A DNA stretch of 45,157 nucleotides. Source: CAYRIY01 sp964424335 (GTDB lineage Bacteria > Bacillota > Limnochordia > DTU080 > RSA5). The notes under the pieces were generated by a model that saw only the letters and a program-made list of their open reading frames with translations, had not been told where the DNA came from and searched no databases. Both the position numbers and the translations under genes were made by a program. The stretch spans positions 1-45,157 of the forward strand of contig CAYRIY010000019.1 of NCBI GenBank assembly GCA_964424335.1. Reading direction: 5' to 3'. Positions within the stretch are counted from its first letter, which is position 1. Every line of letters starts with the position of its first letter. Positions 1 through 6,983 of the stretch are shown here, in pieces.

Positions 1-160
1 CTATACCATCATGACGCCATGACGTCAATAGGGGAGATGGATATTTTACATTTTGTTCGGTTTGTGTTCGGGGGAGGCGGCGAAGAGAGTGTTAGTTGTG
101 TGTTAGTTACGACCTCGATTTTGGGCCGCCGGCGGCGATTTTCGCGACGGTGACAAAGTG

Positions 161-199
161 AAAGCCCGTAGCCGCAAACCTGCGCAACTACGGGCTTTT
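161..199 (-). terminator. Terminator of the tRNA-Gly/tRNA-Thr operon
   Basis: An 11-bp perfect inverted repeat (161-171 with 188-199, core AAGCCCGTAG/CTACGGGCTT) lies just past the 3' end of tRNA-Thr. Short T runs follow the stem on both strands, so it could act in both directions. The first 160 bases of the window hold no gene I can support. Confidence 0.7.
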
Positions 200-211
200 C
201 GGTGTTTTGCG

Positions 212-287
212 TGGAGCTGGCGACCGGACTTGAACCGGTGACCTGCTCATTACGAGTGAGCCGCTCTACCGACTGAGCTACGCCAGC
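212..287 (-). tRNA. tRNA-Thr (anticodon CGT)
   Basis: Read on the minus strand this is a 76-nt cloverleaf. It starts GCTGGCG, has a GCTCA/TGAGC anticodon stem around the loop CTCGTAA (anticodon CGT, reading ACG), a T arm with GGTTCAAGTCC, and an encoded CCA end. It lies 22 bp after tRNA-Gly and is followed by a hairpin terminator, so the two tRNAs form one short operon. Confidence 0.95.
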
Positions 288-309
288 ATATTAACTTTGG
301 GCAAACTAA

Positions 310-385
310 TGGAGCGGATGACGGGGCTCGAACCCGCGGCCCTCAGCTTGGGAAGCTGATGCTCTACCAACTGAGCTACATCCGC
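310..385 (-). tRNA. tRNA-Gly (anticodon CCC)
   Basis: On the minus strand this is a 76-nt tRNA starting GCGGATG. The anticodon stem is TCAGC/GCTGA around the loop TTCCCAA (anticodon CCC, reading GGG), the T arm contains GGTTCGAGCCC, and the CCA is encoded. It is the first gene of the tRNA pair, about 45 bp downstream of a strong sigma-A promoter. Confidence 0.95.
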
Positions 386-430
386 CCGTAATTCCGTTCC
401 ATGAGGTGAAGCTCTTGATTAAGCATTTCT

Positions 431-459
431 AGTATATGCAAGGCACGGGCGCGAGTCAA
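431..459 (-). promoter_or_regulatory. Sigma-A promoter of the tRNA-Gly/tRNA-Thr operon
   Basis: On the minus strand TTGACT (459-454) and TATACT (436-431) are separated by exactly 17 bp, five of six consensus bases in each hexamer. Transcription would start near 424, about 40 nt before tRNA-Gly. Confidence 0.8.
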
Positions 460-571
460 GCCGGAGAAATTGCCAGGCCCACTCATTTTCCAAACCGTGT
501 AGCACGAGTCGCTTCCAAGCAGACTAACCTTGGATGCGCGCATGTCGTTGACTCGTGGGGGAGCGGCAAAG

Positions 572-1708
572 ATGCAGCGAATTGTCGTGCTTGGCAGCAG
601 TTTTGGCGGGATTACCGCCGCGTATGATCTAAGGAGGATTCTCCCCTCTAAGCACGAGGTCGTCCTGATTAGCAACTCGAGCATTTTTGTCTTTCGCCCT
701 TCCTTGCCGTGGGTGGCGTTAGGCGTCAAGGAGCCCTCGGAGATCACGGCCGATTTTACAAAAGGTCTTGCCAAAAGAGGAATCCGCTACCTTCAAGCGA
801 CCGTCGAGAGCATCGACCCGGCGGCCCAAGTCGTATGGACGACGAGAGGCAGAGTGCCGTACGACTACCTCGTCACTGCGCTGGGAGCGCACCTCGAACG
901 TGACGCCGTCCCCGGACTCGACCGCCACACCGAGTGCATCTTGTGGCTCGATGACGCCGTTCGGGCTAGGAGGAAACTCGAGTCCTTCATCGGCGGCGAC
1001 ATCATCCTCGTCGAGGTGCAGGGGAGCGTCGTCCCGTGCCCGATCTACGAAGTCGCGCTCGGGCTAGATACATGGCTTAGGCAAAAAGGGTTGCGGTCAA
1101 AGTCGCGCATTCACTTTATCACGCACCAAGAGGCCCCGTTTGCGATTGCTGGACCGAAGGCCGCTCGGCACGTCGAGCGGGAAATGCGCAATGCCGGCAT
1201 TCGGCTGTATCTCAAACAAGCGGTGGAGTCGGTAAAAGACCGAGAGATCGAGCTAAGTAGCGGAGAGAAGCTGCACGGGGATTTGATCTATGCGGCGCCG
1301 CCCTACCGGGGGACGGACGCTCTGCTGAGTTCAAAGGGGCTCACCGACCGACACGGATTCGTGCGGGTCGGTCGGAATATGCAAAACCCGGAGTATCCCA
1401 ACGTGTACGCCGTGGGCGACGGGGTTGCGTTCAAGGGCCCAAAGTCCGGCAGGATGGCCGAGTTGCAGGCGCACGTCGCCGCGCACAACCTCGCAATGCA
1501 GATCCTCGGCAAGGGCAAAGCGGCGGAAAAGCGATACAAGTCTCACGTCGTTTGCATCATGGAGTTAGGCGCAGGGCGGGGACTTTTCGCGTATCGCAAG
1601 GAGTCTCCCGGCCAAGGCCCGATGACGTTTACGATGGCGTTTCCCGGCCGAATACCACACCTCGCGAAAGCTGCTTTTGAACGGTACTTCCTCACTACCC
1701 GCTTTTAG
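572..1708 (+). CDS. Sulfide:quinone oxidoreductase-like FAD-dependent pyridine nucleotide-disulfide oxidoreductase
   Basis: This 378-residue flavoprotein belongs to the two-dinucleotide-binding-domain superfamily that contains sulfide:quinone reductases and type II NADH dehydrogenases. The N-terminus has a beta strand followed by the FAD glycine motif (VVLGSSFGGI, residues 6-15). Near the C-terminus a YAVGD motif is the usual second FAD contact. Cysteines occur in a VPCPIYE context mid-protein and an HVVCIMELG context near the end, roughly where SQR-type enzymes place their redox cysteines. The C-terminus is basic and could lie on the membrane. It probably moves electrons from sulfide or another donor to quinone, but the substrate cannot be told from sequence. 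The ATG at 572 is preferred because a GGGGGAG run precedes it. The frame is open back to an ATG at 530. Confidence 0.75.
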   Translation: MQRIVVLGSSFGGITAAYDLRRILPSKHEVVLISNSSIFVFRPSLPWVALGVKEPSEITADFTKGLAKRGIRYLQATVESIDPAAQVVWTTRGRVPYDYLVTALGAHLERDAVPGLDRHTECILWLDDAVRARRKLESFIGGDIILVEVQGSVVPCPIYEVALGLDTWLRQKGLRSKSRIHFITHQEAPFAIAGPKAARHVEREMRNAGIRLYLKQAVESVKDREIELSSGEKLHGDLIYAAPPYRGTDALLSSKGLTDRHGFVRVGRNMQNPEYPNVYAVGDGVAFKGPKSGRMAELQAHVAAHNLAMQILGKGKAAEKRYKSHVVCIMELGAGRGLFAYRKESPGQGPMTFTMAFPGRIPHLAKAAFERYFLTTRF

Positions 1709-1805
1709 ATTATCCCACGCCCTCCGAGGGAAACCTAATCAAGACGATTCCCGGCGATCAATCAGTCCGCCGCTAAGCCCACAGCCATTTAGGAGGGACG
1801 GACCA

Positions 1806-2504
1806 GTGCTGTTTACTGCATTCGTACGCACCATCTTCTTCTACTTCTTCCTCCTGATCATGTTGCGCATCATGGGAAAGCGAGAGATTGGCGGACTTGC
1901 GCCGATCGATCTTGCCGTGACGATCATGATGGCGGAGCTGGCGGCGATCCCGATTCAAGATCCCGAGATGCCGATTTTGGTCGGAGCGATTCCGATCGCC
2001 ACGATCATGCTGCTCGGCCTCGTCCTGTCGGGCCTTAGCCTTAGAAACACCTGGTGGAGGGAGCTCATCAACGGCAAACCCAATATCGTCATCAAGGACG
2101 GGAAGTTTGTCCCTCAGGAGATGCGGAGCGTACGATATACGGTCCACGACGTGCTCGAGCAGCTCCGGCGAGCGGGGTATTCGGACATCGCCGACGTCGA
2201 AGTCGCCGTCCTCGAGACTGACGGCAACCTATCGGTGATTCCCAAGTCGCAAAGCCGCCCGCTTGCCGCGAAAGACTTGAAGCTGCCGACCCACTATGAA
2301 GGATTGCCGTACACTTTGATCGTCGACGGGGAGGTGTTCTATGCCCACCTCGATCAGTGCGGCCTAGACCTGTCGTGGCTTCAAAGTGAGCTCAAGAAAA
2401 GGGGGATTCAAGACGTTCGAGACGTCTTCTGCGCCATCCTCGATACGCAAGGAGAGCTTTTTATTCAAATGAAAGAGCCGACGAAGTGGTATGCCGAGGA
2501 GTGA
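1806..2504 (+). CDS. DUF421 family membrane protein (YetF/YrbG-like)
   Basis: This 232-residue protein has about three transmembrane segments in its first 80 residues, including the family-typical LLIMLRIMGKREIG stretch, then a soluble domain with the sequence GKPNIVIKDGK and a VLE-DG-NLSVIPK strand. This is the DUF421 layout of YetF-type proteins in Bacillus, whose biochemical role is unclear; some are linked to spore or envelope functions. The GTG at 1806 is chosen because AGGAGGG stands eight bases upstream. The open frame runs further back but without a ribosome site. It follows the flavoprotein gene by about 100 bp with no clear terminator between them, so they may be cotranscribed. Confidence 0.85.
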   Translation: MLFTAFVRTIFFYFFLLIMLRIMGKREIGGLAPIDLAVTIMMAELAAIPIQDPEMPILVGAIPIATIMLLGLVLSGLSLRNTWWRELINGKPNIVIKDGKFVPQEMRSVRYTVHDVLEQLRRAGYSDIADVEVAVLETDGNLSVIPKSQSRPLAAKDLKLPTHYEGLPYTLIVDGEVFYAHLDQCGLDLSWLQSELKKRGIQDVRDVFCAILDTQGELFIQMKEPTKWYAEE

Positions 2505-2530
2505 TGTGTGAAAGGCGGGTCCCAAACTGT

Positions 2531-2559
2531 TTGCACAAGTACGTTCGGTTTGATATAAT
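2531..2559 (+). promoter_or_regulatory. Sigma-A promoter of tRNA-Arg
   Basis: TTGCAC at 2531-2536 and TATAAT at 2554-2559 are separated by 17 bp, with a TG one base before the -10 (extended -10). The predicted start lies about 27 nt before the tRNA. Confidence 0.85.
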
Positions 2560-2593
2560 GATCCGGCAATCTCAAATTTGGTTGTATTGACGT

Positions 2594-2669
2594 GCGCCTA
2601 TAGCTCAGCGGATCAGAGCGCCGGCCTCCGGAGCCGGGTGCGCAGGTTCGAGTCCTGCTAGGCGCACCA
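2594..2669 (+). tRNA. tRNA-Arg (anticodon CCG)
   Basis: This is a 76-nt cloverleaf with acceptor GCGCCTA/TAGGCGC, anticodon stem CCGGC/GCCGG around the loop CTCCGGA (anticodon CCG, reading CGG), T arm GGTTCGAGTCC and an encoded CCA end. It is a single-gene unit with its own consensus promoter. Confidence 0.95.
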
Positions 2670-2709
2670 TTTTCATGTCCATCCCATTTGGTCCTAGCAT
2701 AGCACGGAG

Positions 2710-2764
2710 TATTTTCACACAAGGTGAGCGTTTTTCGCGCACAGAAAAACGTGGTGTGAATATA
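2710..2764. repeat. Imperfect inverted repeat between tRNA-Arg and the next promoter
   Basis: The outer arms TATTTTCACAC (2710-2720) and GTGTGAATATA (2754-2764) match at 10 of 11 positions. The inner arms CGTTTTT (2729-2735) and AAAAACG (2745-2751) match perfectly. The element ends two bases before a TTGACA -35 box. It could be a tRNA terminator, since TTTT follows, or an operator for the downstream promoter. Confidence 0.5.
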
Positions 2765-2766
2765 TT

Positions 2767-2796
2767 TTGACATGGCGGGATCGTGTTTGGTATAAT
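2767..2796 (+). promoter_or_regulatory. Consensus sigma-A promoter for the 59-codon gene
   Basis: TTGACA at 2767-2772 and TATAAT at 2791-2796 are both perfect consensus hexamers, separated by 18 bp. The predicted transcript starts near 2803 and reaches a small reading frame at 2864. Confidence 0.85.
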
Positions 2797-2863
2797 CTCG
2801 CTGATTCATTGGTTGCTGGTAGATGCGACGGGTTCGGGGAGTCTGGGTTGGGAGTGAACGCCA

Positions 2864-3043
2864 GTGGCCATACGCTTGGACCACGTGGGTCCATGGCCAT
2901 CGCACGGCGGCGACGAGGTCAAGATCGTGTGGAAGGGTCGCCGGATTGCCAAACTTATCTTCCCATCGGGCAAGGTCGTGGAGTTTGACTCGCCGGTCCC
3001 CTTGGAAGACGAGAGCCCTAAAAAAGCAGAAGAACGGGAATAG
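2864..3043 (+). CDS. Small hypothetical protein, 59 residues
   Basis: This frame starts with GTG behind a GGGAG ribosome site (spacing about nine) and ends with TAG. An in-frame stop at 2855-2857 rules out a longer protein. The product has a beta-rich middle (DEVKIVWKGRRIAKLIF, then a SGKVVEF turn) and a charged, Lys/Glu-rich tail, a normal composition for a small soluble protein. A perfect-consensus promoter lies 70 bp upstream and a 12-bp terminator stem about 65 bp downstream, so it appears to be its own transcription unit. I do not recognise the family. A structured RNA with an accidental frame is the main alternative. Confidence 0.6.
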   Translation: MAIRLDHVGPWPSHGGDEVKIVWKGRRIAKLIFPSGKVVEFDSPVPLEDESPKKAEERE

Positions 3044-3108
3044 TCTCGGCGGATTACGGGGTTGTCCGAGTCTGTTTCCGGTGCTCGCAAATTTGGATTC
3101 GTTTTGAG

Positions 3109-3145
3109 AATGGTGTCGACTTGCTCCTTGGTCGGCACCATTTCT
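3109..3145 (+). terminator. Rho-independent terminator of the small gene
   Basis: AATGGTGTCGAC (3109-3120) pairs with GTCGGCACCATT (3131-3142) over 12 bp with one G-T wobble and a 10-base loop, followed by a T-rich stretch. A weak promoter for the next gene (TTGCTC 3121-3126, TATATT 3145-3150, 18-bp spacing) overlaps it. Confidence 0.75.
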
Positions 3146-3174
3146 ATATTTGTTCCGAGGTGACCGCTTTGGCG

Positions 3175-4308
3175 ATGAAAGTCTTGATTGCTCCTGACTC
3201 GTTTAAAGGGAGTCTTACGGCCGTCGAGGTCGCCTTGGCGATCGAGGCGGGAGTTCGAAAGGCGTTGCCCGATGCCGTCATCGAGCGAGTGCCCATCGCG
3301 GACGGGGGCGAAGGGACTGTTCACGCCCTTGTTACGGCCACCGGAGGCCGCATCGTCGAGAGGAGAGTGACGGGACCGCTCGGTGAACCCGTCGACGCTT
3401 TCTTTGGGATCTTGGGTGACCAAAAGACTGCCGTGGTCGAAATGGCCGCGGCTTCAGGTCTCCCGCTCGTGCCTGTGGACCGCCGCGATCCGATGATCAC
3501 GACGACGCGCGGCACGGGCGAGCTGATTGTCGCCGCCCTTGACGAGGGATGCCAAGAGGTGATCGTTGGGATCGGCGGGAGCGCCACCAATGACGGCGGC
3601 GCGGGGATGGCCCAGGCGCTTGGCGTATCGCTCAAGGACAAGGATGGACATGAGATCGGCCCCGGTGGGGGCGCGTTGATCCATACGCGCTCGGTCGACA
3701 TGCGCGGCTTGGACAAGAGAGTGGCCCGGACGAAATTTGTCGTCGCTTGCGACGTGGACAACCCGTTGGTGGGCCCAAAGGGCGCGAGCGCCGTCTACGG
3801 CCCTCAAAAAGGGGCCACGCCGCAGCAGGTCGAGATGCTCGACCAAAGCTTGAGGCATTTTGCCGGCGTCGTAATGGAGAGCCTGGGCGTCGACGTCGCC
3901 GACCTTCCCGGAGCGGGCGCTGCCGGTGGGCTGGGCGGAGGGCTGGTTGCCTTCCTTGGAGCATCGCTCGAGCCGGGCATTCGCATCGTGCTCGATGCCG
4001 TGCGATTTCATGAGCGGGTCCAAGGCGCAGATCTCGTCATTACCGGCGAGGGCGCGATCGACGATCAGACGGCCTACGGCAAGGTGCCCGTCGGCGTTGC
4101 TCGGGCGGCGAAAGAGTTTGGCGTCCCGGTCGTGGCAATTGGAGGCGCTGTGTCGACCAGCGCCCGCAACCTCTACGATCAGGGGATCGACGCGGTCTTC
4201 AGTTGCACGTTGCGCCCCATGTCCCTCGAAGAAGCGTTCGTAGAAACCAACGCAGCCCTCGAGTTTCTCGGAGAACAGATCATTCGCATGATGCGGCTCG
4301 GCCGTTGA
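3175..4308 (+). CDS. glxK: Glycerate kinase (GlxK/GarK family)
   Basis: This 377-residue enzyme phosphorylates D-glycerate with ATP, feeding glyoxylate- or sugar-acid-derived glycerate into glycolysis. Family motifs are clear: IAPDSFKGSLTA at the N-terminus, IADGGEGT, a GIGGSATNDGG glycine-rich motif, a long GAGAAGGLGGG stretch, and TGEGAIDDQT near the C-terminus. Length matches the family. The ATG at 3175 follows a GAGGTGA ribosome site; an upstream in-frame extension would run into the terminator. No glyoxylate carboligase or tartronate-semialdehyde reductase is nearby, so the source of glycerate is not shown here. Confidence 0.93.
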   Translation: MKVLIAPDSFKGSLTAVEVALAIEAGVRKALPDAVIERVPIADGGEGTVHALVTATGGRIVERRVTGPLGEPVDAFFGILGDQKTAVVEMAAASGLPLVPVDRRDPMITTTRGTGELIVAALDEGCQEVIVGIGGSATNDGGAGMAQALGVSLKDKDGHEIGPGGGALIHTRSVDMRGLDKRVARTKFVVACDVDNPLVGPKGASAVYGPQKGATPQQVEMLDQSLRHFAGVVMESLGVDVADLPGAGAAGGLGGGLVAFLGASLEPGIRIVLDAVRFHERVQGADLVITGEGAIDDQTAYGKVPVGVARAAKEFGVPVVAIGGAVSTSARNLYDQGIDAVFSCTLRPMSLEEAFVETNAALEFLGEQIIRMMRLGR

Positions 4309-4372
4309 CATCGCCCCCTGGGCCGAGTCGGCTCCTCAAACATCTCGACCTCCGCCGGGGCATAAAGTAATA

Positions 4373-4399
4373 GCGCATTTCATGCGCCTTTTCGACTTT
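4373..4399 (+). terminator. Probable terminator after glycerate kinase
   Basis: GCGCAT (4373-4378) and ATGCGC (4382-4387) form a 6-bp stem with a 3-base loop. It is followed by CTTTTCGACTTTTT. Confidence 0.5.
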
Positions 4400-4443
4400 T
4401 TGGCCCCCGGTTTGTTTCGAACGTCCACTTCGGAGGTCGAAGC

Positions 4444-4662
4444 GTGCTCATACTTACGGTCGCCGCGTGCCTCGCGGTGCTGCTCGTTTCGAACATGTGG
4501 CTCTTGCGGGAGATCGAGACGTTGCGAGCCAGAGTGAAAGCGTGCCGCGAGGAAATCACGCTCCTCGACAACCAGGTGTGCCGGCTCATGGTCGAGATTC
4601 AGGAGCAACCGGGGATTCGCTCCAAAGAAGTCGATGGAGGGCCTCGGCCGTCGACAGAATGA
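4444..4662 (+). CDS. Small membrane-anchored coiled-coil protein, 72 residues
   Basis: A GTG start follows a GGAGG ribosome site at ideal spacing (seven bases). Residues 2-20 form one hydrophobic helix (LILTVAACLAVLLVSNMWLL). Residues 21-52 have heptad-like leucines and charged residues (REIETLRARVKACREEITLL), suggesting a short coiled coil, and the tail is polar. The two cysteines after the membrane segment might link subunits. I do not recognise a family. The last 77 bases overlap the 3' end of the convergent gene on the other strand. Confidence 0.6.
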   Translation: MLILTVAACLAVLLVSNMWLLREIETLRARVKACREEITLLDNQVCRLMVEIQEQPGIRSKEVDGGPRPSTE

Positions 4663-5323
4663 GACGGATCTCCTCCGGAGACCTGTCCGTGGCAAGGGCA
4701 ATGAGGACGAGGGGCCGAGACCAAGGCTGCGGCAGGGCGAGGGGAAAGAACCCGGCCGCCTCCTCGGCGTCCCCGTTGATGAGTCGACCGCCCGCGCGCA
4801 GCAATTCGGCAGTCGCGCCGTCGACGATCGCGATGTCGGGCAGCCTCGATTGCAACACGGCGATTTGGATCGACCGGGACAGGTCGTCTGTTCTCACAAT
4901 GTCAAAAACGATTTCTTCGGTCGTCAGGGCTGCGGCCGATTCGTTCAAGCGGGCGCGTTCGCTCTCGTCCGCGAGGCCGTGCCAGATGGTGATCGCAATG
5001 GGACCGGTCGATGCCTGTGGCGCCGAAGCGGGAGGTTGGGACAAGGCCATGATCAGGAACGGCAAGAGGGCGGCGGCGCCCAAAAGGAGATAAAGGCCTA
5101 CGCTCCGACTCTTGGCGGTTCCCGCACCGCTTTGCCCCGTTGCCTCTTCAGCTTCCGGCCAGTGATCGGATCGTTCTCGCGACTTGCGAGCATGACGTAC
5201 CCACGGATGCGCATCGAGGTCGCCCGCTTTCAGCAACTTGGCCTCGCGCTTTGCATCTCGGTACGCTGTTTGTTCCCGGATTCGGCGCTCAAACTCGGAT
5301 TCGGGCCCTCGGGCGTCCTCCAC
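4586..5323 (-). CDS. Membrane-anchored protein with a partial extracellular solute-binding-like domain
   Basis: The first 75 residues are charged and probably cytoplasmic, followed by one membrane helix (VGLYLLLGAAALLPFLIMAL) and an external domain of about 150 residues. That domain begins ITIWHGLADESE and continues with a SRLPDIAIVDGA segment, resembling the start of family-1 solute-binding proteins (ITIWHG ... PDV). However it is less than half their length and lacks the C-terminal lobe. It also lacks a lipoprotein signal. The GTG at 5323 lies six bases after GGGGGA; an ATG at 5329 touches that site directly and is less likely. The gene converges on, and overlaps, the 72-residue gene. Function unknown. 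Confidence 0.65.
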   Translation of the reverse strand: MEDARGPESEFERRIREQTAYRDAKREAKLLKAGDLDAHPWVRHARKSRERSDHWPEAEEATGQSGAGTAKSRSVGLYLLLGAAALLPFLIMALSQPPASAPQASTGPIAITIWHGLADESERARLNESAAALTTEEIVFDIVRTDDLSRSIQIAVLQSRLPDIAIVDGATAELLRAGGRLINGDAEEAAGFFPLALPQPWSRPLVLIALATDRSPEEIRLILSTAEALHRLLWSESPVAPESRP

Positions 5324-5386
5324 GATCATTCCCCCATCGCATTCTGGCGCAAGGTGTCAGAAGGAAATTGGCTCCTGCTTGCTGGA

Positions 5387-5415
5387 TTGACTTGGCATGG
5401 AACATGCCTTAGTAT
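5387..5415 (+). promoter_or_regulatory. Sigma-A promoter of pabB-pabC
   Basis: TTGACT (5387-5392) and TAGTAT (5410-5415) are spaced by 17 bp. The start would be near 5422, about 58 nt before the pabB start codon. Confidence 0.65.
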
Positions 5416-5479
5416 CACCTCGAAGCATGTGATGAAGTCCCAATCGAGCGCCCTCTTTTGAATCGAGGAGACGAGGCGA

Positions 5480-6964
5480 TTGACGGATATGGCATTGCCG
5501 TTGGTTGAGGTTTTGGATGCTTCAAACGCGTTTGAGGCGCTGTTTGACAAATGGGCGGGAATCCCGTACGTCGCCCGGCTCGAGGGCGGCTGGGATTTGG
5601 AAGGCGACGGACGATTTTCGTTTCTCGGGCTCGATCCTTATCGGGTGATCGGCGCTAAAGGCAGGCGCCTTGGCACGCTGGACCTCGTGTCGGCTCCGGA
5701 CGAGCGCAAAGGCGCGCTTGTCTACGATTTGCCGGGAGATCCCTTTGCGTTGCTCGAGAGCGAGTACCAAAAAATCGAGAGTCTCCCAAGCCGCCCAGAT
5801 CTGCCGTTTCGATTTCAAGGCGGCGCTGTCGGGTTTTTGGGGTACGGCCTCAGGCGATTCGTGGAAAAGGTTCCCGAGCGAATCGAGGACGACGTAGGCC
5901 TGCCCGACATGCACTTTGCATTTTTTGATGTCATCTACGCCCTCGATCACTTGACGGGCAAAGTTTTCGTTGTCTCCACCGGTTTGCCGGAAAGCGGCAG
6001 GGAGCAAAGTTTGCGGGCGGCCGAGCGCCTTGAATGCGCCGTAGCCCGGTTGACCGGCGAACGCGGGCAAACGTCCACGCCGATCGAGCGCGGTCTGCCG
6101 ACGCTGGCGGACGGATCCGACGAATCGTCCGAGGGCAGCTTTGCTGAGCCCTCGACGGACAAGGCTTCCTACATCCGCAGCGTGGAGCGGGCCAAGGAGT
6201 ACATTGCCGCGGGCGATGTGTACCAGGTCAATGTCACGCAGCGCTTTTCGGTTCCGCTCACTTCGAGCCCGCACCGAGTTTTTCGCACGCTGCAAAGGAC
6301 CAATCCGGCCCCGTTCGGCGCCTACATCAACGGAGGCGATTGGTGCGTCGTAAGCGTCTCACCCGAGCGCTTCTTTGCATACGACGGCGTGACCGTACGG
6401 ACGTCCCCGATCAAGGGGACTCGGCCTCGGGGAGCGGACGACGCCTCCGATCAACGGCTGAGGGCCGAACTTGAGGCAAGCGCCAAGGATGCGGCGGAGC
6501 ACATCATGATCGTCGACCTTGAACGAAACGACCTCGGGCGGTTTTGTAAGTTTGGCTCCGTGCGCGTGCCGGAGCTGATGAAATGTGAGGCGCACCCGAC
6601 GGTCTGGCACCTGGTGAGCACGGTGGCGGGGGAGCCGAAACCTGATGTTTCGATCGTCGAATGCATACGGTTGTGCTTTCCGGGAGGGTCGATCACCGGA
6701 GCCCCAAAGGTGCGGGCAATGGAGATCATCGATGAGCTGGAACCCGTTGCCCGTGGCATCTACACGGGGTCGATCGGGTATATGGGCATCGGCAACCAGA
6801 TCGACCTCAACATCGCGATCCGAACGGTCGTGATCGCAAACCAAAGAGCTTATTTCCACGTCGGTGGCGGCATCGTCGCCGATTCCGATCCGGAAAGCGA
6901 GTATCAGGAGACGATCGTCAAAGGCATGGGAATCGCCAAGGCGCTAGCCAAGGCGAGGAAATGA
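5480..6964 (+). CDS. pabB: Aminodeoxychorismate synthase component I (PabB)
   Basis: This 494-residue chorismate-utilising enzyme makes 4-amino-4-deoxychorismate, the precursor of p-aminobenzoate for folate. The C-terminal half has the family core: SVSPERFF, PIKGTRPRG, IVDLERNDLGR, CFPGGSITGAPK and GSIGYMG. The lysine in PIKGT (residue 312) is the PabB hallmark, where anthranilate synthase TrpE has alanine, so this is PabB and not TrpE. The TTG at 5480 is chosen because GAGGAG stands nine bases upstream; an ATG three codons later is the alternative. It is followed 19 bp later by a PabC-like gene. No glutamine amidotransferase (pabA/trpG) is encoded here, so that subunit must come from elsewhere or ammonia is used. 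Confidence 0.92.
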   Translation: MTDMALPLVEVLDASNAFEALFDKWAGIPYVARLEGGWDLEGDGRFSFLGLDPYRVIGAKGRRLGTLDLVSAPDERKGALVYDLPGDPFALLESEYQKIESLPSRPDLPFRFQGGAVGFLGYGLRRFVEKVPERIEDDVGLPDMHFAFFDVIYALDHLTGKVFVVSTGLPESGREQSLRAAERLECAVARLTGERGQTSTPIERGLPTLADGSDESSEGSFAEPSTDKASYIRSVERAKEYIAAGDVYQVNVTQRFSVPLTSSPHRVFRTLQRTNPAPFGAYINGGDWCVVSVSPERFFAYDGVTVRTSPIKGTRPRGADDASDQRLRAELEASAKDAAEHIMIVDLERNDLGRFCKFGSVRVPELMKCEAHPTVWHLVSTVAGEPKPDVSIVECIRLCFPGGSITGAPKVRAMEIIDELEPVARGIYTGSIGYMGIGNQIDLNIAIRTVVIANQRAYFHVGGGIVADSDPESEYQETIVKGMGIAKALAKARK

Positions 6965-6983
6965 GAAGCGGGGGGCGACCATT

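Noticed and set aside
376..543. A 55-codon frame on the minus strand between the flavoprotein gene and tRNA-Gly
   Set aside because: It runs into the 5' end of tRNA-Gly, has no ribosome-binding site, and contains the tRNA promoter (TTGACT-17-TATACT). It is more likely a chance frame.
1677..1805. Longer N-terminus for the DUF421 protein
   Set aside because: It would overlap the flavoprotein end and has no ribosome site, while GTG 1806 has AGGAGGG and begins at the expected membrane helix.
3454..4311. A 285-codon minus-strand frame opposite glycerate kinase
   Set aside because: It lies wholly inside a well-supported gene in the antisense direction and has no family features; GC-rich genes often give such frames.
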